Positions 14,031 through 20,623 of a DNA stretch of 22,185 nucleotides are shown one piece after another (position 1 is the first letter of the stretch; the number at the start of each line of letters is the position of its first letter). The position numbers were made by a program, and so were the translations under genes. This DNA comes from JBBQRS01 sp038214535. GTDB lineage: Bacteria > Chloroflexota > Anaerolineae > CG2-30-64-16. Location: positions 1 through 22,185 of the forward strand of contig JBBQRS010000080.1 in NCBI GenBank assembly GCA_038214535.1, read 5' to 3'. The notes beneath the pieces are model-generated. The model worked only from the letters and a program-made list of their open reading frames with translations, did no database searches and had not been told where the DNA came from.

Positions 14031-15242
14031 ATGAATTTTGAATCCGCGGCGGAAACGGCGTCCGGGCGGTGGCTGCCCGCCGAGACGACCGGCATCCGCT
14101 ATCAGGCGTTCGTCCCCGACCCGCTGCCGCCGGCGCTTCCGCTCGACGGCGAGCTGTTTCGCGTCGCCTCGAACGCGGCCTACGCGCTGGGCGAACTAGC
14201 TGCGCTGGGGCGCGGGCTGGCCAACCCGCACCTGTTATTAGGGCCGTTCTTGCGCAAGGAGGCCGTGCTGTCATCGCGCATCGAGGGTACGCAGGCGGGC
14301 ATCGCCGACCTCTACGCGTACGAGGCCGGCCAGAACCTTGCCGCGGCGCGCGTCTCCGGCTTCGAGCCTGCCAGTGACGTGCAGGAGGTGCTGAACTACG
14401 TCCGCGCGCTGGAATATGGTCTGGCCCGGCTGGCGAGCGCGCCGCTCGACCTTGCGCTGATCCGCGAGGTGCATGGCGTGCTGATGCAGGGGGTGCGCGG
14501 GGGCGCGGCCACGCCGGGCGAGTTCCGCCGGGTGCAGAACTGGATCGGCCGGCACGGGACCTCGCTACGTGACGCCGACTATGTGCCGCCCGCGCCGCCG
14601 GAAATGCTGGAGGCGCTGGACGCGCTGGCGGGGTATTTGCAGGGCTTCACCGACGATTCGCCGCCCCTCGTGCGGCTGGCGTTCATCCACTATCAGTTCG
14701 AGGCGATTCATCCCTTCCTCGACGGCAACGGCCGCATGGGGCGGCTGCTGATCTCGCTGCTGCTGCAATCGTGGGAATTGCTGCCGTTGCCGCTGCTCTA
14801 TCTGAGCGCCTATTTCGAGCGCCACCGCAGCCTCTATTACGACCTGCTCCAGGCTGTCAGCCGGCGCGGGGTCTGGCGCGAATGGGTGCTCTTCTTCCTG
14901 CAGGGCATGGTCGAGCAGGCCCGAGACGCCAGCGACCGTGCCCGCCGGCTCAACGACTTGCGCGACGGCTGGCGCGAGCAACTCACCACGGCGCGCGCCT
15001 CGGCGCACGCCCTCAGGCTGGCCGACAGCCTCTTCGTCAGCCCGCTGCTGAACATCCCGCAGGCGCAGAAGGTGCTGGAGGTGGCCTACCCCACCGCGCA
15101 GCGCTCGATCGAGAAGCTGGTCGAGGGGGGCATCCTGCAGCAGGCCGGCGAGCAGAGCTACGGCAAGACCTACGCCGCCAGCGCGATCCTCGCGGTGGTG
15201 GGCGACCCGGTGGACCTATGGCCGATAGCCGATAGCTTATAG
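14031..15242 (+). CDS. Fic family protein (class II, with winged-helix C-terminus)
   Basis: This 403-aa protein would transfer AMP, or another nucleotide moiety, to target protein hydroxyls. The Fic core HPFLDGNGRMGR starts at H227 and is complete (HxFxDGNGRxGR). The inhibitory helix motif SxxxEG occurs N-terminally at S81-G86 (SSRIEG), which makes it a class II, self-inhibited enzyme in which E85 would block ATP. An N-terminal Fic_N-like domain precedes the core. Residues about 335-400 form a winged-helix-like module (IPQAQKVLEVAYPTAQRSIE). The start ATG has only a weak AGG 8 nt upstream. The last residues (PIADSL) are coded by GCCGATAGCCGATAGC, which looks like a repeat. It may share the toxin-antitoxin transcript. 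Confidence 0.93.
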   Translation: MNFESAAETASGRWLPAETTGIRYQAFVPDPLPPALPLDGELFRVASNAAYALGELAALGRGLANPHLLLGPFLRKEAVLSSRIEGTQAGIADLYAYEAGQNLAAARVSGFEPASDVQEVLNYVRALEYGLARLASAPLDLALIREVHGVLMQGVRGGAATPGEFRRVQNWIGRHGTSLRDADYVPPAPPEMLEALDALAGYLQGFTDDSPPLVRLAFIHYQFEAIHPFLDGNGRMGRLLISLLLQSWELLPLPLLYLSAYFERHRSLYYDLLQAVSRRGVWREWVLFFLQGMVEQARDASDRARRLNDLRDGWREQLTTARASAHALRLADSLFVSPLLNIPQAQKVLEVAYPTAQRSIEKLVEGGILQQAGEQSYGKTYAASAILAVVGDPVDLWPIADSL

Positions 15243-15279
15243 CATCAGCCATCAACCATTTCACGTGAGTTTTCCGACG

Positions 15280-17316
15280 ATGCATACGACACTCTTGCGA
15301 TCATTCTTACATATTGAGGGCGATGCCCCCGGGTTATCGGCCATGGATCAGAACGGGAAGAACGGCAAGAATGGTCGCGCCGCCGATCCCATCACCCACG
15401 TCTCGATGGGGGATATCAAGGCCGGCGACACGGCCTGTATTCTGCTTCCGGTCGCTAACCCTTACAGCGCGGCGGGACTGGCGCGCCTGGCCGCGCAACT
15501 CGCCGCCAGTTGCACCGCCACCGTGGTCGTGCTGCATCTGTTGCGGCCAAGCACCCAATCGGAAGCGGCGCTGGAGGCGCCCGTGTCGCCCGATGCCTTC
15601 GAGGCGGTCGCAATTGCGCTGGAGACGCTGGAAGCCGCGGGCGCGCGGGCGGGCTGGATCGTGGGAATCTGCGAAAACGAAGGCGCGGCCATCCGCCACG
15701 TGACGCGCATGGTCAAGGCCGAACTGGTGATTCTGGGCTGGCATGGCGGGAAGGCGCCCTCCGAAGAAACCGTCGGCGACGCCGCGCTGACCGACGTGCT
15801 CACCGATCCGGTGAGCGATATCGCCGTGCTCAGCGGTGAGCCGCCCGCCGACATCCGCCGCGTGCTGGCGCCGGTGGGCGCGGGGCCGCATAGCGCACTG
15901 GCGCTGCGCACCGCGATGCGGCTCGTCACCAATGGCGAGGGCACGCACCCTAAAAAGCCGGGCAGCGTCACGGCGCTGCACATCAAGACCACCGAAGGGA
16001 TCAAGGTTTCCGATATCCACAGCGCGCAAGTCTATGTGGACGAGTACGAAGACGATCCGCACCTGAAACTGCGCGTGACGAACGGCAAAGACGTAGCGGC
16101 GGGCATCCTGGCTGAGGCTTCGACGGGCTACGATCTGATCATCATGGGCACGTCGCAGGAAGCATTGATTGACCGGATGTTGTTCGGCGAGATCCCGGAG
16201 CGCGTGGCGCAGCAGAGCGAAACGCCGCTGATGGTGATGCGCCGCCACACCGAGCCGGTAACGCGCGTCGTGCGCGGCGCGTGGCACGGCATCGCGGCCA
16301 ACCTGCCGCGCCCTTCAGCCGATGAGCGCGCCGAGGTGCTGGCGGAAGTCTGGCGCGGCTCGAACCCGCGCATTGATTTCTACGTGATGATGACCCTGGC
16401 GGCGCTGATTGCGGCGTTCGGCCTGCTACTCGACAGCCCCGCGGTCGTCATCGGCGCCATGCTGATTGCACCGCTGATGACAGCCATCGTCGGCATTGGC
16501 CTGGGCATCGTCGAGGGCGATAACAGCCTGCTGAAATCGGCGCTGCTGACGTCGGCAATCGGCGTGATCTTGTCGGTCTTCGCGGGGTTCCTGATCGGCA
16601 TCCTGATGCCGGGGGCCAGAGAGACATCGGAGATCATGGCCCGCGCCGCGGCCGGCGTGCTCGACCTGGGGGTGGCGCTGGCCTCGGGCGCGGCCGTGGC
16701 GTATGTCATGTCGCGCAAGGTGCTTTCATCGGCGCTGGCGGGCGTCTCGATCTCGGCTGCGCTGGTGCCACCGCTGGCGACCGCAGGCATTGCGCTGGGG
16801 TTGTTCGATGTGGGGGTGGCCGCGGGCGCACTGCTGCTCTTCACCACCAACCTCATCGCGATTGCCGGCGCGGCCGCGCTGGTGTTCCTGCTGCTTGGGT
16901 TCGCCCCGCCGCCCGGCGAGAAGAGCCGGCGGCTGGTGTTACAACGCGGGGTCTTCGGCACCCTCATCATCCTGGGGCTGATCACGCTGATCCTGGGCGT
17001 GTTGACGGCAAACTCGCTCCAGGCCGCGCAGTTGAACGCAAAAATTGAGGACGCGGTTGTCGCGGAGCTTAAGCGCTTCCCGAACACCACGCTGGACGAG
17101 GTTGCGTACACGCTCGGCGAAGATAACACGGTCGAGCTGCAAGTCTCGGTGTTGTCGAACCACGACTTCAGCGACGAGGATTTGAAGATGTTCCAGATAG
17201 ATGTGGCCGAAACGCTGGCACGACCTGTCTCCCTGTTGCTGACGGTGATCCCCGCCACCCAACTCGACCCGCTCGTCCCGCGCAACATCGTCGTTACGGC
17301 GACACCGACGGGATGA
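15280..17316 (+). CDS. UspA-UspA-DUF389 membrane protein
   Basis: This 678-aa protein joins two universal-stress domains (about residues 52-185 and 190-325) to a DUF389/TIGR00341 membrane domain (about 335-590) and a soluble C-terminal tail. The second Usp domain keeps the nucleotide-binding pattern GTSQEALIDRMLFGEIPERV. The membrane domain carries at least five hydrophobic segments, with PAVVIGAMLIAPLMTAIVGI and SAALVPPLATAGIALGLF as its signature blocks. The function of DUF389 proteins is not known; a stress-gated transporter is a reasonable guess. The start is uncertain: GTG 15265, ATG 15280 and ATG 15343 are all in frame and none has a Shine-Dalgarno. The AT-rich element at 17321 follows the stop. 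Confidence 0.88.
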   Translation: MHTTLLRSFLHIEGDAPGLSAMDQNGKNGKNGRAADPITHVSMGDIKAGDTACILLPVANPYSAAGLARLAAQLAASCTATVVVLHLLRPSTQSEAALEAPVSPDAFEAVAIALETLEAAGARAGWIVGICENEGAAIRHVTRMVKAELVILGWHGGKAPSEETVGDAALTDVLTDPVSDIAVLSGEPPADIRRVLAPVGAGPHSALALRTAMRLVTNGEGTHPKKPGSVTALHIKTTEGIKVSDIHSAQVYVDEYEDDPHLKLRVTNGKDVAAGILAEASTGYDLIIMGTSQEALIDRMLFGEIPERVAQQSETPLMVMRRHTEPVTRVVRGAWHGIAANLPRPSADERAEVLAEVWRGSNPRIDFYVMMTLAALIAAFGLLLDSPAVVIGAMLIAPLMTAIVGIGLGIVEGDNSLLKSALLTSAIGVILSVFAGFLIGILMPGARETSEIMARAAAGVLDLGVALASGAAVAYVMSRKVLSSALAGVSISAALVPPLATAGIALGLFDVGVAAGALLLFTTNLIAIAGAAALVFLLLGFAPPPGEKSRRLVLQRGVFGTLIILGLITLILGVLTANSLQAAQLNAKIEDAVVAELKRFPNTTLDEVAYTLGEDNTVELQVSVLSNHDFSDEDLKMFQIDVAETLARPVSLLLTVIPATQLDPLVPRNIVVTATPTG

Positions 17317-17320
17317 TTTT

Positions 17321-17440
17321 GCACCGAATTACACGAATTATGAAGAATTTAATAGATTTGCTGAATAGATTTCACATCGGCGTTAGTTCTTTGGAATGAA
17401 AATATTAAAATTTGTGCAATTCGTGAAATTCGTGGCTAAA
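17321..17440. repeat. AT-rich inverted-repeat element, copy A
   Basis: The ends 17321-17339 and 17418-17436 are imperfect inverted repeats of CACGAATT units. The centre is AT-rich (TTTAATAGATT, AGATTTCAC, TATTAAAATT). The same blocks in the same order occur in copy B at 18534-18653, so the two are one element family. The minus-strand stop codon of the URO-D-like gene (17436-17438) lies in its terminal CACGAATT/TTTAG border. It separates two convergent genes. Confidence 0.7.
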
Positions 17441-18515
17441 TTCCTCTGATTTGCGCGGCGCGGTCGAAGATTTCCTCGCGGGTGATGCCGGCTTCTTCGT
17501 ACAGCGCGAAGAGGTTGGCGTCGGGCGTCTCCGGCGGGATCGAGTGGGACGCGGCGAGGATGTAACCGCCGCCGTCGGCGGTCATGCCGTCTATCAAGCG
17601 GCGCGTCGCCCGGCGCACCTCGCTCACCGTGCCGTGCGGCAGCAGTTCTTGCGTGTCCACGCCGCCCATGAAGGCCAACTCCGCACCGTACTCACGCTTG
17701 AGTTCGAACGGGTCCATGCCGGGGCAGTTGCTCTGCACGGGGTTCAGCACCTCCAGCCCCATCTCGATCAGGTCGGGGATGATGGGCCGCAGCGCGCCGC
17801 AGCAGTGGTAGGCAATCGGCAGGTCGTACGCCTTGCCTACATCGAAGACGCGTTGCAGGTGGGGACGGATCAGCCGCCGCCACGCCGCAGGGCTCATCAT
17901 CATCGAGCGCTGCGAGGCGATGTCGTCGCCCGTCCAATACCAGTCGAGCGGGTAGCGCTCGCACGCGGCCTCGCCCAGCGCGACGGCGAAATCGGCGCAA
18001 CGCCCGAACATCGTATCCGCCAGTTCCGGGTCGCCGGCCATGTCCAGCAGCGTGTCCTCCATCCCGCGCAGCCGCCAGTACATCTCGAAGACGCACGGCG
18101 ACACGTCGCAACCGATGAACACGTCGCCCGCGTCCTCGACCACCGGCAACATCAGCGCCAGCAGGTCTTCCATGCGCGCATACGGGAATACATAATCAAG
18201 CACGGCCTCGCGCGGTGCGCCCCGGAGCGGGAAGCCGGCGATCTGGTTGAAGGTGTACTCCTTGACCCAGCGGATGCCCCAGTCGTCGGTGTGACCCTCG
18301 CCGTCGTGCGCGTGGACGATCCCCTCCATGGCATAGTTGTTGTTCACCCACGTCTGGCGGATGTCGTTGCCCATTGCCTCGCCCACGCGCGCCGCGGGGA
18401 TTTCCAGCAGCGCGGCCAGCCGCTCCGTGGTGTCGGGGTGGAACCACATGAACACCGGCACGCGATCCACCGGCGCTTTCTGCAGCGCCGCCCACACCCG
18501 TTCTCTCGAATTCAT
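17436..18515 (-). CDS. Uroporphyrinogen decarboxylase-family protein (MtaA-like fold)
   Basis: This 359-aa TIM-barrel protein of the URO-D superfamily is unlikely to be the haem enzyme HemE, because its neighbours are sugar genes and it lacks the HemE N-terminal RQAGR motif. The HxCG signature (YHCCGALRPIIPDLIEMGLE, with H237 and C239) is the metal-site motif of MtaA/cobalamin-methyltransferase-like members. The late motif reads ILAASHSIPPETPDANL. Proteins of this branch often sit beside MocA-type dehydrogenases and sugar isomerases, with unknown reactions, perhaps demethylation of methoxylated substrates. The ATG at 18515 has GAGGAGG 4 nt upstream. Transcription probably comes from the genes to the right, through repeat copy B. 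Confidence 0.87.
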   Translation of the reverse strand: MNSRERVWAALQKAPVDRVPVFMWFHPDTTERLAALLEIPAARVGEAMGNDIRQTWVNNNYAMEGIVHAHDGEGHTDDWGIRWVKEYTFNQIAGFPLRGAPREAVLDYVFPYARMEDLLALMLPVVEDAGDVFIGCDVSPCVFEMYWRLRGMEDTLLDMAGDPELADTMFGRCADFAVALGEAACERYPLDWYWTGDDIASQRSMMMSPAAWRRLIRPHLQRVFDVGKAYDLPIAYHCCGALRPIIPDLIEMGLEVLNPVQSNCPGMDPFELKREYGAELAFMGGVDTQELLPHGTVSEVRRATRRLIDGMTADGGGYILAASHSIPPETPDANLFALYEEAGITREEIFDRAAQIRGI

Positions 18516-18533
18516 TTAACCTCCTCAGATTCG

Positions 18534-18653
18534 GCCACGAATTATACGAATTTGAAACCATTTAATAGATTGACCTGGAAGATTTCACGGCGGCGTGAGA
18601 TTTCTTGAGCGAATATATTAAAATTCGTAAAATTCGTGCAATTCGTGGCTAAA
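18534..18653. repeat. AT-rich inverted-repeat element, copy B
   Basis: The ends 18534-18553 and 18621-18649 are inverted repeats of CACGAATT / AATTCGTG units, with an AT-rich middle sharing TTTAATAGATT, AGATTTCAC, CGGCG and TATTAAAATT with copy A. The stop codon of the MocA-type gene (18649-18651) falls in the same terminal position as in copy A. It fills the gap between two co-directional genes. Confidence 0.7.
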
Positions 18654-19671
18654 GTATGGCAACTTCGCCGGTTTCTAGGGAGCGGCGAGCGGCGAGGGCC
18701 GTGGCGACCGCGAGGCGCGCCTGCTCCGGCGTACCGTTGACGGGCGCGCGATCCTCACGGATGCACGCCAGGAACTCGGCGATCTCGTTCTCGTAGCCGT
18801 CGCCGCCCGGTGAGGGAAGCGGCTGTGGCGGGCCGCCGGTCGGGAAGACCGTGATCCCTGAAGCAGCCTGGTCGCGGCTATCCCTCCCCTGTCGGGGATC
18901 TACGACCTGCGTGCCACCCGCCCGGAACGCGAACTCAATCGCGCCCCGCTCACACGTGACCCACAGCCCCATCGTGAAGGGATAGCCCTCGGGCCGGAGC
19001 GCGTTGCCCTCGGCCATGCCCTGCGCCGCGCCGTAGTCCAGCAGCGTGAGAGCGTGCTGCCACGCGCCGGTAGGCCCGCGTTGACCTCGCGCGTAGACGG
19101 TGTGTGGCTCGCCGAAGAACCAGTTGCACGCGTCGAGATCGTGGATGTGCAGGTCGAGCACCGCGCCGCCGCTCTGTTCGGGGTCTTCGTACCAACCGCC
19201 CGGCGCGCTCTGGCCCAGCAGCCGGTACGCGGTGATCGAGAGGGGCGCGCCCAGCACGCCATCCCGCACATAGTCATGGACGGCCACATATTCGGGCCAG
19301 AAGCGCAGGACGTGTGCGACCATCAGCACGCGACCCGCGTGCGCGTGCGCCAGCATCATCGCGTCGCACTGGTCGAGCGTGAGCGCCATCGGCTTCTCGA
19401 CGAGGACGTGCTTGCCCATCTCCAGCGCGGCGACCGTGTACCCGGCGTGCAGATGGGTGGGCAACGTCACACTCACCGCGTCAATCGCCGGATCGGTGAG
19501 CAGCGCTTCGGCGCTGGTGTAGGTGCGCGCGCCGACCTCGGCCGCGAGGGTCGCCGCGCGCCGCGGGTCGCGTGACCAGACGCCAGCGACCTGCGCGCCC
19601 GGCTGCCGCGCGTAGACCCGCGCGTGCGTCGCCCCCATGAACCCCGCCCCCAAAATCCCCACGCGTATCAT
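18649..19671 (-). CDS. Gfo/Idh/MocA family oxidoreductase
   Basis: This 340-aa NAD(P)-dependent sugar or inositol dehydrogenase is cytoplasmic. The Rossmann motif GAGFMG lies at residues 8-13, the EKP motif at 92-94 (HVLVEKPMALT), and the active-site stretch GGAVLDLHIHDLD at 168-180, with D173 and H177 in the usual positions. The length is typical (330-390). I chose the ATG at 19671, which starts MIRVGILGAG and has GGAGG 6 nt upstream, over the longer frame from 19695. It lies in a co-oriented series with a sugar isomerase upstream and a URO-D-like protein downstream. This suggests reversible oxidation of a sugar or cyclitol in one catabolic route. Confidence 0.93.
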   Translation of the reverse strand: MIRVGILGAGFMGATHARVYARQPGAQVAGVWSRDPRRAATLAAEVGARTYTSAEALLTDPAIDAVSVTLPTHLHAGYTVAALEMGKHVLVEKPMALTLDQCDAMMLAHAHAGRVLMVAHVLRFWPEYVAVHDYVRDGVLGAPLSITAYRLLGQSAPGGWYEDPEQSGGAVLDLHIHDLDACNWFFGEPHTVYARGQRGPTGAWQHALTLLDYGAAQGMAEGNALRPEGYPFTMGLWVTCERGAIEFAFRAGGTQVVDPRQGRDSRDQAASGITVFPTGGPPQPLPSPGGDGYENEIAEFLACIREDRAPVNGTPEQARLAVATALAARRSLETGEVAIL

Positions 19672-19687
19672 GCTGCCCTCCAGATGT

Positions 19688-19815
19688 ACCACCAAGACAC
19701 CAAGAACACCAAGATAATAAAATTCACCACAGAGACACGGAGAACACGAAGAACACCAGGAATTTCTTCTTCTTTTTTATCTTTGTGTCCTTGGTGTCCC
19801 TGGTGTCTTGGTGGT
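19688..19815. repeat. Large intergenic inverted repeat of CACCAAGA / CACGGAGA units
   Basis: Outer arms 19688-19716 and 19778-19815 are built from CACCAAGA units and their complement (TCTTGGTG). The inner part (19725-19760) holds ACAGAGACACGGAGAACACGAAGAACACC-type units. The repeat fills the gap between the isomerase and MocA-type genes and runs into the isomerase coding end. The isomerase stop codon (19777-19779) and its last 13 or so codons are repeat sequence. Confidence 0.7.
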
Positions 19816-20607
19816 GAGCCTTTCAAGGTAGGCGTAACTGGTACGCACGGCGGCGTTGATTTCGGCGAGCGGCGGATACGGATAGCCGTAGAACTCGATT
19901 TCGACGCTGAGCGGGCCGGTGTAGCCCGCTGCCTCCAGAATGCGCAGGACGCGTGGGAAATCCACGCGGCCCTGACCGACCGCCGGGAAGTTCCACTCGC
20001 GCCGGCCGCCGCCCGAATCTTTGATGTGGACGTGCGCCAGATAGGGCGCGGCTGTGGCGATGTCGTCCTCGGCCCGGACGCCGCCGTAGTACATGCAGTT
20101 CGCCGTGTCGTAGTTGATGCGCACGTTGGGCCGGTTGATCTCGCGGATCAGCGCCACGGCCAGCAGTCCGGTCGCCATCAGGTCGCCGTGGATTTCCAGC
20201 GCCAGCGTCACCCCGCGCTCGGCGGCATAGTCGGCCAGATCAAAGATGTGGCGCAGGAAGGCGATCTTATCCTCACGCTCGCTCTGCGTCCCACCGACGG
20301 ACGTGTTCATGATCGTCACGCCGAGCGCTGCGCACAGGTCAACGGCGGCCTTGCCGTCATCCAGCCCCTCCGGCGTCGTCAGATCGGAATGCCCGCTGAT
20401 CGCGCTGGGGATCAAGCCATGGGCATCGAGCAGCTCGCGCAGGGCGCGCAGCCCGTCGGCGTCCAGCTCCAGGGCAACGTGCGCGTGCTCGCCGCGCCCC
20501 GTGCCCAGCTCGACGTAGCGAAATCCGGCGCGGGCGATGCCGTCCAGCGCCTCGGCCAGCGACGAACCGACGTAACAGTTGGTATGCGCCGCAAGGATGT
20601 TTTGCAT
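19777..20607 (-). CDS. Sugar phosphate isomerase/epimerase (TIM barrel, AP endonuclease family 2 fold)
   Basis: This 276-aa metal-dependent epimerase or isomerase belongs to the IolE/hydroxypyruvate-isomerase-like group. The likely metal ligands are E138 (LALEIHG), D167 (INYDTANC), H192 or H194 (AHVHIKD) and E236 (LSVEIEFYG). The first strand motif RYVELGTG is also present. The ATG at 20607 has GGAGG 9 nt upstream, and the domain starts at once, so the longer frame to 20655 is not used. The C-terminal 14 or so residues (TTKTPGTPRTQR) come from the adjacent repeat; the fold ends near YLERL. It follows the glycosyltransferase gene by 16 nt and precedes the MocA-type gene. Confidence 0.9.
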   Translation of the reverse strand: MQNILAAHTNCYVGSSLAEALDGIARAGFRYVELGTGRGEHAHVALELDADGLRALRELLDAHGLIPSAISGHSDLTTPEGLDDGKAAVDLCAALGVTIMNTSVGGTQSEREDKIAFLRHIFDLADYAAERGVTLALEIHGDLMATGLLAVALIREINRPNVRINYDTANCMYYGGVRAEDDIATAAPYLAHVHIKDSGGGRREWNFPAVGQGRVDFPRVLRILEAAGYTGPLSVEIEFYGYPYPPLAEINAAVRTSYAYLERLTTKTPGTPRTQR

Positions 20608-20623
20608 GGTACTGTTGCCTCCG

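Noticed and set aside
16380..17324. 314-codon minus-strand frame, Ser/Thr-rich
   Set aside because: It is antisense to the conserved DUF389 membrane domain. Its composition reflects the complement of hydrophobic codons.
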